Source of the DNA: Symsagittifera roscoffensis
Taxonomy: Eukaryota > Xenacoelomorpha > Acoela > Convolutidae
Direction: 5' to 3'
DNA: 64,000 nt
Assembly: GCF_963678635.1 (NCBI RefSeq)
Contig: NC_087067.1
Location: 53,252,233-53,316,232 of the forward strand
In this document: positions 8,705 through 18,327 of the stretch, piece after piece
Layout: each line of letters begins with the position of its first letter
How positions within the stretch are numbered: position 1 is the stretch's first letter
The notes under the pieces: model-generated
The model's input: the letters and a program-made list of their open reading frames with translations, nothing else
The model's database searches: none
Told to the model about the DNA's origin: nothing
Made by a program: the position numbers and the translations under genes

Positions 8705-9349
8705 TGTTAGACACCATCATCTGTAGTGACAACGCCCAGCTATGTGATGTAAACAGGCAAAAGGTCAACTAATACAACACACTCGAGCTCAAGATTGAGT
8801 GATGAAAGAAACCGAGTGTGATCAAGTTGAATTTTGCAGCATTGTAATAACTTTGGAGGGGAGCGATGGCACGAGAAACTACTGAAATGCTACATCGTAT
8901 TGGGCTCACAGCTGCCGACAGACAGCTGATGATCGTGAGGGTGCTGGAAGGCAGTTTGCGCACCCTCCAACAGTGGAAAAGAAGCGCATACACTGTTAAT
9001 AGTCATGTTGAGGAATGACGTCAACCAGAGAAGGGAAACCATCTGATTGATTGAATCTGTGAAAACGGGCGAGCTTGAACTTTGGGCTAGTATAACCCCT
9101 CTAAAAGTATACCAAACCATGGAAACTAAGTTTAGTTTATGTTTCATAATATTGATGTCACTAAATTAATGATGAACCAAAGCAGTATTTTGTACATGTA
9201 TTTGTTGAATTATTGATGTAAATGATATTATTTTTGTGAAACTACGTTCCGAATTTACGTATTTACGTTCCGAATTTACGAATTTTGTGAAACTACGTTC
9301 CGAATTTTTGTGAAACGACTTCCGAATTTACGTTTTTATGCAAAAAAAA
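7532..9349 (+). mobile_element. R2-clade element, family B copy 2 (5'-truncated)
   Basis: Joined at its 5' end to the 28S fragment at 7,531. It enters B just before RT motif C and continues to the B 3' UTR and an A tract near 9,342-9,349. The hairpin follows GGGCTA near 9,090. The last 110 bases of the UTR hold local duplications of CGTTCCGAATTTACG (9,244-9,330) that the other B tails lack. A TGTGACTCTCTTA motif follows at 9,353. Confidence 0.85.
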
Positions 9350-9352
9350 TAA

Positions 9353-9567
9353 GTGTGACTCTCTTATCTGTAATTATGAGAGTAATATGTAGTATACAAA
9401 ACTCTGATGTACCTAAATTGATTTCCGAGCTGTTATTTTTAAATGAGGCGATGAATTAATTATGATACCTTGTAGTATATTTTGTACATATTTATGTTGA
9501 TTTGTTTATGTAAACGCGGGTTTTGGAAATACCAGGTTGTCGTAATTGAAGTCTTTCTGACAAAAAA
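9353..9567 (+). mobile_element. Solo 3' end of family A2, 5'-truncated
   Basis: Same architecture and same truncation point as 97-310: target motif, inverted ACTCTC filler, GTATACAAAACTCTGATG, the A2 3' UTR, and a short A tract. Confidence 0.75.
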
Positions 9568-9571
9568 TAAG

Positions 9572-9781
9572 TATGACTCTCTTATCTGTAATTATGACTC
9601 TCAAATTATACAGGCTGATGGAGAGAGCAATATTTAATTGAATCTCTTAAGGGTTGCCAGACACTCGATAAACTGAAATCCCATAAGGGCTAGCATACTA
9701 CATTTAAAAATTCAAACCCAAAACTGGAACTGTTTTATGGAGCAGTTTCGAGTACTCTCCAGTACATTTGACTCTCTTAAG
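9572..9781 (+). repeat. E spacer, short version, ending in R2 5' target
   Basis: TATGACTCTCTTATCTGTAA, a second TATGACTCTC, TCTCTTAAGGGTTGCC, a decayed hairpin and ACTGTTTTATGGAGCAG. It ends in TTTGACTCTCTTAAG at 9,781, the base before an A2 5' end. Confidence 0.6.
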
Positions 9782-10206
9782 CAGTGCCTCCCGTGTTAGC
9801 AGTGCCTCCGCGTGTTAGGATTGAGTCGTTCCCGTGTTAAGCAGTGCCTCCCCGTGTTAGGATTGAGTCGTTCGCAGGCGCTCGTAAAAGGGTGCATAAT
9901 CTGCGGTAATCATCGATCTCACCTCGGCAAGAGTCGGAATTCATTGATATGATGAAGATCAGAGGAAACCCTATGCCAACCAAGGGGCGAATCCAGAGAT
10001 GGCACAGTGGACAGGACGCATCCTGTGAAGCATGTGGAAGAAGGGAGACGTTAGGCCACATACTCCAGGTGTGCCCTAGAAGCTGGGGGGTCAGAATCAA
10101 ACGCCACGACAAGGTGGTCGACCTCACTGAGACTCTACTGAAGAGGAAAGGATTCAGCTCTCTGAAGGAGCCCATTATCAAGACGCGGGCTGGCATGAAG
10201 AAACCC
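9782..10206 (+). mobile_element. Chimeric mini-element: A2 5' UTR joined to family C CCHC region
   Basis: Bases 9,782-9,935 are an A2 5' UTR whose terminal stub (CAGTGCCTCC..TTAGG) is present three times, followed by GCGGTAATCATCGATCTCAC. At about 9,936 it switches to family C coding DNA (compare C copy 1 from about 13,650). It stops at GAAGAAACCC, within the KKPD endonuclease motif. The A2 body and the C 3' end are both missing. Confidence 0.7.
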
Positions 10207-10212
10207 ATTTAA
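9949..10212 (+). CDS. 87-residue ORF consisting of the R2 CCHC knuckle
   Basis: Starts at an ATG (MMKIRGNPMPTKGRIQRWHS) and carries the complete CCHC knuckle CEACGRRETLGHILQVC with the RIKRHD motif. It ends at KTRAGMKKPI, one residue before the catalytic D of the family C endonuclease. It sits behind an A2 5' UTR, so if transcribed it would encode a free nucleic-acid-binding knuckle. More likely it is only a by-product of the chimeric insertion. The frame is intact and conserved against family C. Confidence 0.45.
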   Translation: MMKIRGNPMPTKGRIQRWHSGQDASCEACGRRETLGHILQVCPRSWGVRIKRHDKVVDLTETLLKRKGFSSLKEPIIKTRAGMKKPI

Positions 10213-10358
10213 ATGTCTTCTAGAAAAGCATTTTCTTCGGCGGCTTTGTGGCCAAAGGGCACTGTCGAAATTCCGTCGAAAAGTAGAAAACGTTTTGACA
10301 GTGTTCTTTGGCCATAAAGCCGCCGAAGAAAATGCTTTTCTAGAAGACATTTACATGG
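10205..10358. repeat. Long inverted repeat, about 64-bp arms
   Basis: The left arm (about 10,205-10,268) and right arm (about 10,295-10,358) are reverse complements with roughly five mismatches and a loop of about 26 bases. Core: TGTCTTCTAGAAAAGCATTT with its complement at 10,330-10,350. Because of the symmetry, a peptide beginning MSSRKAFSSAALWPK is encoded on both strands. It abuts the broken end of the chimeric mini-element. It may be a fold-back duplication or part of a DNA transposon. Confidence 0.8.
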
Positions 10359-10507
10359 ACACCGAGTGGGCCAACTCATACAATGAAACGGATAACAGTT
10401 CTCCCGATTTTCAACTTCCGGATTGGGGATTTTTACAGCGGCCCTACTCAGAAGCAGAGCTGCAAGAAGAAGCTTCTAGTAGCCGAGTCCGTGAACGCCA
10501 CCTATAA
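10295..10507 (+). CDS. Unrecognised 70-residue ORF
   Basis: ORF overlapping the right arm of the inverted repeat and running on in unique DNA. The peptide is acidic, with FLEDIYMDTEWANSYNETDN and DFQLPDWGFLQRPYSEAELQ, and ends SSSRVRERHL before TAA. I do not recognise the family. Composition and lack of similarity to R2 suggest an exon or a fragment of some other gene or transposon. Codons 1-20 come from the inverted repeat, so the native start, if any, is uncertain. Confidence 0.3.
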   Translation: MTVFFGHKAAEENAFLEDIYMDTEWANSYNETDNSSPDFQLPDWGFLQRPYSEAELQEEASSSRVRERHL

Positions 10508-10967
10508 ATAACCCATTTATTTTATCTGAAGCTTCAGAAGAACGACCATCTAAAAAACAGCGCAAAGAAAACCAAAACACTAAACATTAAAGTCTGAAAC
10601 ATATATTTTCAGATGACTTTTACTGTTCGACCTTTTTATACTTCGACTTGTAAATGTTTCGGTTTTTACCAATTTACAACTAATAAAATACTCGTTTTGA
10701 GCTCAATCACTGTTTTAACATAAATAGCTTCAGGCAATTAAACTAGTTGAAGCAAACCAAGTGTTAATTCAAACAAATGTGTGAAATCCTTAGGCTCGTT
10801 TTCAATAACAAACTTTAATAGCATGACAAATCTTTGACGAAAAGAAAGAAAGCCAGGAAATTATATCCACATGAAACTAGGACAAAAAAGAAAAGTTCAG
10901 GAATTAGGACGATTAACTTTAATTATCGCGGAAAAAGGGAACGCTTTAAAAAGAATTAGAAGGAATT
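10508..10967. other. Non-R2 unique sequence
   Basis: AT-rich DNA without R2 homology, target motifs or long ORFs. With the inverted repeat and the fold-back element it forms the only non-R2 island of the window. A poly-pyrimidine/purine mix and TTTAAAAAGAATTAGAAGG precede the fold-back element. I see no gene in it. Confidence 0.5.
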
Positions 10968-11179
10968 ATTGTATCGGGTCCCGGTTGTTAAGCTCAGCTT
11001 AACAAGATCCTTAGGAGGGGGTCTTTTACTTTAGGGGGGGGGGGGGTTACGTTCATTTACAAAATCCTAGGATAGGGGTCCTCCAAAAAAATAAGGACCC
11101 CTTTCCTAGGATTTTGCTTTACGTGAGGACCCCCCCCCTTAGGAAGGACCCCCCCTTAGGATCCGGGACACGATACAAT
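10968..11179. mobile_element. Fold-back (MITE-like) element, 212 bp
   Basis: Terminal inverted repeats ATTGTATCGGGTCCCGG (10,968) and CCGGGACACGATACAAT (11,163-11,179) differ at one base. Inside are further nested repeats: GATCCTTAGGAGGGGGTC against GGACCCCCCCTTAGGATC, and AATCCTAGGATAGGGGTCCT against AGGACCCCTTTCCTAGGATT. It has no coding capacity and a 13-G run near 11,035. I cannot make out a target-site duplication. It lies right at the 5' end of C copy 1. Confidence 0.7.
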
Positions 11180-11189
11180 ACTACTGACA

Positions 11190-14100
11190 GTGGAGCGAGG
11201 AGATCCGACCGAGACGTTGATCTGCAATGGAGGACCATTCAAGAGCAAGCTGGGCCTGAAGCAGCACAAGACGAGGGCTCACAAGGAATCAACATCAGAG
11301 GCAGGGACACACACGGGCAGGGAGGTGACCAGTTCACAGCCCGTTAGTTGCCACGTGACAGCCCCGAACTGGTGTTGCGAGATTTATGGGTGAGGACCTT
11401 ACAAAGGTCCTTCAGGACTCACACAACACATGAGGTTGACACACCCTGACGAACACCACGCAGCCCAGACCAGCAGAGTGGCAAGAACCAATCCCAGATG
11501 GTCCCAGGAGGAAATAGCACTAGTCGCCAAGGTACTCCCTACAGTACAAGGCGGGTTACAGAGAGAGGTGAACGTAGAGCTGGCCAAGCTCTTCCCTCAC
11601 AGGACTGTCGAATCCTTCAAGGGCCTGAGGAAGAACCCAAAGTTCAAGCAACTGCTGGAACGATCAGACGAGACCGAGACAATCGTTCTAGATGAGGGAG
11701 ATGGCGACCACCTGATGGCAGGGAATGAATCGAGACTACTGGCCAGTGAACCCCCCGTTGAGCTCCAAAGGATGACCTCAGAGAGTATCCGTCAGTTTGT
11801 CGAGCAAGAAGGGAAGCAATGGCTTAGTACCCTGCCCAAGGAAGACAAGCCACCCTCCAGGAAGCCAAGGAAAATACCTGCCCCTCCAAAGACGAAGAAA
11901 GCCCTCAGACACCACCAGTACGCGAGGATGCAGACACTGTTCAAGAAAGACAGAGCACGAGCAGCTAGAGCAGCAATAGATGGCTCCTGGGAAACAATTG
12001 GGTCTGACGCTGGAATCAAGGACACGACAGGGTTCTTAGACGCTCGGCAAGCCCTGGTAGAGACTGAGGGGGACACTGTGGACATAGACTCCATCAGTGG
12101 GAAAGGATGGATATCTCCTATCTCAGAGGAAGAAGTGCTGACACAGCTCAGTCAGCTGAGTGATACAGTAGCAGGGCAAGACAGGATTCCCAGAAAGACC
12201 ATGAGGGAGCTTAACCCCAAGACGCTGGTCACTCACTTCAACCTCTACTTGAAGGCAGAGTCTCTCCCAGAAGCTTTGTTAGAAGGGAGGACAGTGTTTG
12301 TTCCCGAAGAAGAGGGCACTTAGGACCCAATGGAGCACAGACCAATTACCATTGCGAGCATCATCACAAGATTGTTTCACAAATGTCTAGCAGAAAGATG
12401 CAGTGACTTAAACAACATCAGCCAGAGGGGATTCAAGAAAGAAGACGGAACTGCCATCAACTCTGTACTTCTGCAGACGATGTACACAGAAGCCAAAAGA
12501 CAAAGACAGGGACTTAAGCTAGCTTTCAAAGACGTGAAGAAGGCCTTTGACAGTGTGTCCCACAAGGCGATAGCAGAGGCAGCCCTTGATGCAGGCATGG
12601 ACCCCAAAGTCCTCAGATACGTCATGAGAGGCTATCACAGACAGGGGACAAGACAAGAAGTCAATGGAACTTCCCGTGTGGTGAAGCCCAAGAGAGGAGT
12701 CCGGCAAGGAGACCCACTATCTCCTCTCCTGTTCAACCTAGTGGTGAACAGGGTGCTGAAGACCCTTCCAGACACATCAGGGGTGCTGATGGGAACGACA
12801 CGGATCAACCACCTGGCCTAGACAGATGATGTGGTGCTAGTGGCGGAAACAAGATGTGGACTCTAGGACCTGATTACGAGACTTCAGGAGGGACTATCAG
12901 GACGGGGTCTACATCTCAACACCAAGAAGTGCGCCACTGTTGACATGGACACTGTACCCAGAGACAGACAGATTGTAGTGAACGCCAATACGCAGTTCAC
13001 CTGCCAATCTGGTTCTCTGCCAGCGATGTCGGCCACGAGCTGGTACAAGTACTTGGGGGTCGAGACAGGGACTCGGGGTACACGCCTAACTTGCCTTCAG
13101 AGGACGGAGAAGAAGCTAGAGAGCCTGAAGAGAGCCCCTCTCAGGCCCCAACAGAGGCTGTGGGTCCTGAAGACATTCGTGATCCCGGGACTTTACCATC
13201 AACTGGTACTCACGAGGACGATAAAGAGTACTCTTCAGGGACTGGACCGGATCATCAGACGAACAGTGTGATCCCTTCTGAGGTGGCCCAAAGACGCACC
13301 AAAGCTGATGTTCCATGCCGGTGAAGACGATGGTAGACTTGGAGTTCTACAGCTCCGAGTTACCATCCCGATGCTCAGAGAGGCCAGGATCACTAGACCG
13401 ATGAGTTCCGATGACCCAGTTGTCCTGGCAATGACGATGACATGGCATTTCAAGACAGTGTTGAGGGAGATGGAGAGAGCACGTCCGGCTATTGGAGGGG
13501 TTACCCCGAGCAACAAGATGGAAGCAATAACCCTCCAGGCAGACGCCCTCCATGCTACCCAAGATGGAAAGGGGCTCAGTAACACAAGGAAGTGTGCGGG
13601 CCACTCAGTCCTGACGAATGGAACACTCTTGATGACTGGCTCGACATCCATTGAAGTGACGAAAATCAGAGGAAACCTTATGTCAACCAAGGGGCGAATC
13701 CAGAGATGGCACAGTGGACAGGACGCATCCTGTGAGGCCTGTGGAAGAAGGGAGACGTTAGGCCACATACTCCAGGTGTGCCCTAGAAGCTGGGGGGTCA
13801 GAATCAAACGCCACAAGGTGGTCGACCTCACTGAGACTCTACTGAAGAGGAAAGGATTCAGCTCTCTGAAGGAGCCCATTATCAAGACGCGGGCTGGCAT
13901 GAAGAAACCTGATCTGGCAATCTGGAAAGAAGGGAAGGCCTGGGTTCTGGATGGACTTGTCTGTAGTGACAACGCAGACCTAGATGCCCAGTTCCAGGAC
14001 AAAGTCCAAAAGTATGAGCTGCCAGAGGTCACTGAGGACATAAAGGAAAGGACTGATGTGGACTCAGTGACATATGGTGCAATTATGCTAAACTGGAGAG

Positions 14101-14303
14101 GTGCGCTGGCCCCCAAGACAAGCTGCCTACTGAGAGAGCTGGGACTAAGAAGTTGGGACCTCCAACTTCTGATAGCCAGGACCCTAGAGGGAAGCTCCAG
14201 GACTTAGCACCAATGGAGAAGAAGCGGATTCACAGAATGGTCGAATCTCACCGATGAAGATGACCTAGAGAACCAAAAGGATCTACGTCTCAGAAACTCG
14301 TAA
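11190..14303 (+). pseudogene. R2 polyprotein, family C copy 1 (stops, no frameshift after 11,430)
   Basis: Domains in order: a degenerate first finger (CNGGPFKSKLGLKQHKTRAH); a C2H2 finger ending GPSGLTQHMRLTHP, here with its second C changed to Y and a TGA next to it; a Myb-like region (RWSQEEIALVAKVLP..HRTVESFKGLRKNPKF); RHHQYARMQTLF; RT motif A (LAFKDVKKAFDSVSH); motif B (RGVRQGDPLSPLLFNLVV); motif C with Y replaced by TAG (12,819); thumb; knuckle CEACGRRETLGHILQVC; and RLE KKPDLAIWKEGKAWVLDG. From 11,430 to 14,303 a single frame is broken only by TAG (12,321, 12,819, 12,864, 14,205) and TGA (13,269). The TAG at 14,205 replaces a W that is TGG in the arrays. The natural end is TAA at 14,301. 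Copies 2 and 3 share most of these stops. Confidence 0.85.
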
Positions 14304-14325
14304 AACTGAACTCTCAACTGGGCTA

Positions 14326-14347
14326 GCATACCCGTTCCAACGTATGC
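14326..14347 (+). promoter_or_regulatory. Conserved 3' UTR hairpin, family C
   Basis: GCATAC, then CCGTTCCAAC, then GTATGC: a perfect 6-bp stem after GGCTA. Compared with the GTATAC/GTATAC stem of A2 and B, both sides of one base pair have changed together. The same hairpin is present in nearly every array unit. Confidence 0.7.
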
Positions 14348-14450
14348 GAATCCTTAAACTTTTTTCTTTGATGTATCTTGATGTACATTATTGTAATATT
14401 TTTTATGTTATTTGGTATATCATCTGAATTCAAGTTTTGCAAAAAAAAAG

Positions 14451-15124
14451 TATGACTCTCTTATCTGTTATTATGATAGTAATATGTAGTATACAAAACT
14501 CTGATGGACCTAAATTGATTTCCGAGCTGTTATTCCTCTCTCAGCAGGCAGCTGGCCCCAAGACAAGCTGCCTCCTGAGAGAGCTGGGACTAAGAAGTTG
14601 GGACCTCTAACTTCTGATAGCCAGGACCCTAGAGGGAAGCTCCAGGACTTGGTACCATTGGAGAAGAAGCGGATTTACAGAATGGTCGAATCTCACCGAT
14701 GACGATGACGTAGAGAACCAAAAGGATCTACGTCAACTCGTAAAACTGAACTCTCAAATGGGCTAGCATACCCCTTCCAACGTATGCGAATCCTTAAACT
14801 TGTTTCTTTGATGTATCTTGATGTACATTATTGTAATATTTTTTATGTTATTTGGTATATTATCTGAATTCAAGTTTTGCGAAAAAAAAATAAGTATGAC
14901 TCTCTTATCTGTAATTATGATAGTTATTTGTAGTATACAAAACTCTGATGGACCTAATATGATTTCCGAGCTGTTATTCCTCTCTCAGGAGGCAGCTGGC
15001 CCCAAGACAAGCTGCCTCCTGAGAGAGCTGGGACTAAGAAGTTGGGACCACCAACTTCTGATAGTCAGGACCCTAGAGGGAAGCTCCAGCACTTGGCACC
15101 AATGGAGAAGAAGCGGAATCACAG
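14451..15124 (+). repeat. One and a half chimeric satellite units between C copies 1 and 2
   Basis: A full 444-bp unit (14,451-14,894) and a second cut at 15,124, where it passes into the first-finger region of C copy 2. Unit parts: target motif, A2 3' UTR piece, inverted repeat, C endonuclease tail, C 3' UTR, A tract. In the first unit the left arm of the inverted repeat has one mismatch (CAGCAGGCAGC). Confidence 0.8.
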
Positions 15125-16194
15125 GCCTGAAGCAGCACAAGACAAGGGCTCACAAGGAATCAACCTCAGAGGCAGGGGCACACACGGGCAGGGAGGTGAC
15201 CAGTTCACAGCCCGTTAGTTGCCACGTGACAGCCCCGAACTGGTGTTGCGAGATTTGTGGGGGAGGACCTTACAAAGGTCCTTCAGGACTCACACAACAC
15301 ATGAGGTTGACACACCCTGACGAACACCACGCAGCCCAGACCAGCAGAGTGGCAAGAACCAATCTCAGATGGTCCCAGGAGGAAATAGCACTAGTCGCCA
15401 AGGTACTCCCTACAGTACAAGGCGGCTCACAGAGAGAGGTGAACGTAGAGCTGGCCAAGCTCTTCCCTCACAGGACTGTCGAATCCTTCAAGGGCCTGAG
15501 GAAGAACCCAAAGTTCAAGCAACTGCTGGAACGATCAGACGAGACCGAGACAATCGTTCTAGATGAGGGAGATGGCGACCACCTGATGGCAGGGAATAAA
15601 TCGAGACTACTGGCGAAAGAACCCCACGTTGAGCTCCAAAGGATGACCTCAGAGAGTATCCGTCAGTTTGTCGAGCAAGAAGGGAAGCAATGGCTTAGTA
15701 CCCTGCCCAAGGAAGACAAGCCACCCTCCAGGAAGCCAAGGAAAATACCTGCCCCTCCAAAGACGAAGAAAGCCCTCAGACGCCACCAGTACGCGAGGAT
15801 GCAGACACTGTTCAAGAAAGACAGAGCACGAGCAGCTAGAGCAGCAATAGATGGCTCCTGGGAAACAATTGGGTGTGACGCTGGAATCAAGGACACGACA
15901 GGGTTCTTAGACGCTCGGCAAGCCCTGGTAGAGACGGAGGGGGACACAGTGGACATAGACTCCATCAGTGGGAAAGGATGGATATCTCCTATCTCAGAGG
16001 AAGAAGTGCTGACACAGCTCAGTCAGCTGAGTGATACAGTAGCAGGGCAAGACAGGATTCCCAGAAAGACCATGAGGGAGCTTAACCCCAAGACGCTGGT
16101 CACTCACTTCAACCTCTACTTGAAGGCAGAGTCTCTCCCAGAAGCTTTGTTAGAAGGGAGGACAGTGTTTGTTCCCGAAGAAGAGGGCACTTAG
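14818..16194 (+). CDS. 458-residue fused ORF: satellite/RLE tail joined to zinc finger and Myb
   Basis: Residues 1-60 come from the C 3' UTR and A2 3' UTR of a satellite unit read as protein. About 61-101 are the family C endonuclease tail (GPKTSCLLRELGLRSWDHQL). At residue 102 (about 15,124) the frame passes without a break into GLKQHKTRAH, then the intact C2H2 finger CCEICGGGPYKGPSGLTQHM..H, a Myb-like region, RRHQYARMQTLF and VPEEEGT, stopping at TAG 16,192. The join is in frame. A protein starting inside it would carry a complete finger-Myb DNA-binding module without RT. Whether it is ever translated is unknown. Confidence 0.5.
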   Translation: MMYIIVIFFMLFGILSEFKFCEKKISMTLLSVIMIVICSIQNSDGPNMISELLFLSQEAAGPKTSCLLRELGLRSWDHQLLIVRTLEGSSSTWHQWRRSGITGLKQHKTRAHKESTSEAGAHTGREVTSSQPVSCHVTAPNWCCEICGGGPYKGPSGLTQHMRLTHPDEHHAAQTSRVARTNLRWSQEEIALVAKVLPTVQGGSQREVNVELAKLFPHRTVESFKGLRKNPKFKQLLERSDETETIVLDEGDGDHLMAGNKSRLLAKEPHVELQRMTSESIRQFVEQEGKQWLSTLPKEDKPPSRKPRKIPAPPKTKKALRRHQYARMQTLFKKDRARAARAAIDGSWETIGCDAGIKDTTGFLDARQALVETEGDTVDIDSISGKGWISPISEEEVLTQLSQLSDTVAGQDRIPRKTMRELNPKTLVTHFNLYLKAESLPEALLEGRTVFVPEEEGT

Positions 16195-18177
16195 GACCCA
16201 ATGGAGCACAGGCCAATTACCATTGCGAGCATCATCACAAGATTGTTTCACAAATGTCTAGCAGAAAGATGCAGTGACTTAAACAACATCAGACAGAGGG
16301 GATTCAAGAAAGAAGACGGAACTGCCATCAACTCTGTACTTCTGCAAACGATGTACACAGAAGCCAAAAGACAAAGACAGGGACTTAAGCTAGCTTTCAT
16401 AGACGTGAAGAAGGCCTTTGACAGTGTGTCCCACAAGGCGATAGCAGAGGCAGCCCTTGATGCAGGCATGGACCCCAAAGTCCTCAGATACGTCATGAGA
16501 GGCTATCACAGACAGGGGACAAGACTAGAAGTCAATGGAACTTCCCGTGTGGTGAAGCCCAAGAGAGGAGTCCGGCAAGGAGACCCACTATCTCCTCTCC
16601 TGTTCAACCTAGTGGTGAACAGGGTGCTGAAGACCCTTCCAGGCACATCAGGGGTGCTGATGGGAACGACACGGATCAACCACCTGGCCTAGACAGATGA
16701 TGTGGTGCTAGTGGCGGAAACAAGATGTGCACTCTAGGACCTGATTACGAGACTTCAGGAGGGACTATCAGGACGGGGTCTGCATCTCAACACCAAGAAG
16801 TGCGCCACTGTTGACATGGACACTGTACCCAGAGACAGACAGATTGTAGTGAATGCCAATACGCAGTTCACCTGCCAATCTGGTTCTCTGCCAGCGATGT
16901 CGGCCACGAGCTGGTACAAGTACTTGGGGGTCGAGACAGGGACTCGGGGTACACGCCTAACTTGCATTCAGAGGACAAAGAAGAAGCTAGAGAGCCTGAA
17001 GAGAGCCCCTCTCAGGCCCCAACAGAGGCTGTGGGTCCTGAAGACATTCGTGATCCCGGGACTTTACCATCAACTGGTACTCACGAGGACGATAAAGAGT
17101 ACTCTTCAGGGACTGGACCGGATCATCAGACGAACAGTGTGATACCTTCTGAGGTGGCCCAAAGACGCACCAAAGCTGATGTTCCATGCCGGTGAAGACG
17201 ATGGTGGACTTGGAGTTCCACAGCTCCGAGTTACCATCCCGATGCTCAGAGAGGCCAGGATCACTAGACCGATGAGTTCCGATGACCCAGTTGTCCTGGC
17301 AATGACGATGACATGGCATTTCAAGACAGTGTTGAGGGAGATGGAGAGAGCACGTCCGGCTATTGGAGGGGTTACCCTGAGCAACAAGATGGAAGCAATA
17401 ACCCTCCAGGCAGACGCCCTCCATGCTACCCAAGATGGAAAGGGGCTCAGTAACACAAGGAAGTGTGCGGGCCACTCAGTCCTGACGAATGGAACACTCT
17501 TGATGACTGGCTCGACATCCATTGATGTGACGAAAATCAGAGGAAACCTTATGTCAACCAAGGGGCGAATCCAGAGATGGCACAGTGGACAGGACGCATC
17601 CTGTGAGGCCTGTGGAAGAAGGGAGACGTTAGGCCACATACTCCAGGTGTGCCCTAGAAGCTGGGGGGTCAGAATCAAACGCCACGACAAGGTGGTCGAC
17701 CTCACTGAGACTCTACTGAAGAGGAAAGGATTCAGCTCTCTGAAGGAGCCCATTATCAAGACGCGGGCTGGCATGAAGAAACCTGATCTGGCAATCTGGA
17801 AAGAAGGGAAGGCCTGGGATCTGGATGGACTTGTCTGTAGTGACAACGCAGACCTAGATGCCCAGTTCCAGGACAAAGTCCAAAAGTATGAGCTGCCAGA
17901 GGTCACTGAGGACATAAAGGAAAGGACTGATGTGGACTCAGTGACATATGGTGCAATTATGCTAAACTGGAGAGGTGCGCTGGCCCCCAAGACAAGCTGC
18001 CTACTGAGAGAGCTGGGACTAAGAAGTTGGGACCTCCAACTTCTGATAGCCAGGACCCTAGAGGGAAGCTCCAGGACTTAGCACCAATGGAGAAGAAGCG
18101 GATTCACAGAATGGTCGAATCTCACCGATGAAGATGACCTAGAGAACCAAAAGGATCTACGTCTCAGAAACTCGTAA
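15125..18177 (+). pseudogene. R2 polyprotein, family C copy 2 (one frame, shared stops)
   Basis: Same domain order as copy 1, with an intact C2H2 finger (C at 15,247 and 15,256, H at 15,298 and 15,313). One frame runs the whole length, broken by TAG at 16,192 (a Q position in related elements), TAG at 16,690 (the Y of YADD, with A also changed to T), TAG in GCACTCTAGGAC near 16,734 (a Q in copy 3), TGA at 17,140 (an R in copy 3) and TAG at 18,079 (a W in the arrays). It then continues to TAA at 18,175. The CCHC knuckle and the KKPD motif are intact; the RLE reads AWDLDG where copy 1 has AWVLDG. Loss of YADD alone rules out RT activity. Confidence 0.85.
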
Positions 18178-18323
18178 AACTGAACTCTCAACTGGGCTAG
18201 CATACCCGTTCCAACGTATGCGAATACTTAAACTTGTTTCTTTGATGTATCTTGATGTACATTATTGTAATATTTTTTATGTTATTTGGTATATCATCTG
18301 AATTCAAGTTTTGCAAAAAAAAA
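15125..18323 (+). mobile_element. R2-clade element, family C copy 2
   Basis: 5' end truncated in the first finger and fused to a satellite unit. The 3' end is complete, with an A tract at 18,315-18,323 and TATGACTCTCTTA at 18,328, the start of the long array. Identity to copy 1 is very high. The differences include a restored finger and I instead of K before motif A. Confidence 0.85.
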
Positions 18324-18327
18324 TAAG

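Larger units (their letters stand above)
11180..14446 (+). mobile_element. R2-clade element, family C copy 1
   Basis: Runs from the fold-back element through one continuous coding frame to a 3' UTR (14,304-14,441) with hairpin and A tract, followed by TATGACTCTCTTA at 14,451. Its 5' end is missing: the fold-back element, not a target motif, adjoins the first finger. The nearly identical copies at 15,125 and 49,185 share most of its defects. Confidence 0.85.

Noticed and set aside
10295-10507. Identification of the unknown ORF as a piggyBac- or THAP-type transposase piece
   Set aside because: The acidic peptide shows no diagnostic motif; naming a family would be a guess.
11030-11045. G-quadruplex
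   Set aside because: The run near 11,035 is one uninterrupted G tract inside a palindrome, without the four separated G runs needed for a convincing call.
11430-14303. Alternative genetic code with TAG as a sense codon
   Set aside because: Aligned to the related families, TAG replaces Q, Y and W, TGA replaces R and W, and TAA also occurs in frame elsewhere. No single reassignment fits, and several stops are normal codons in sister copies.
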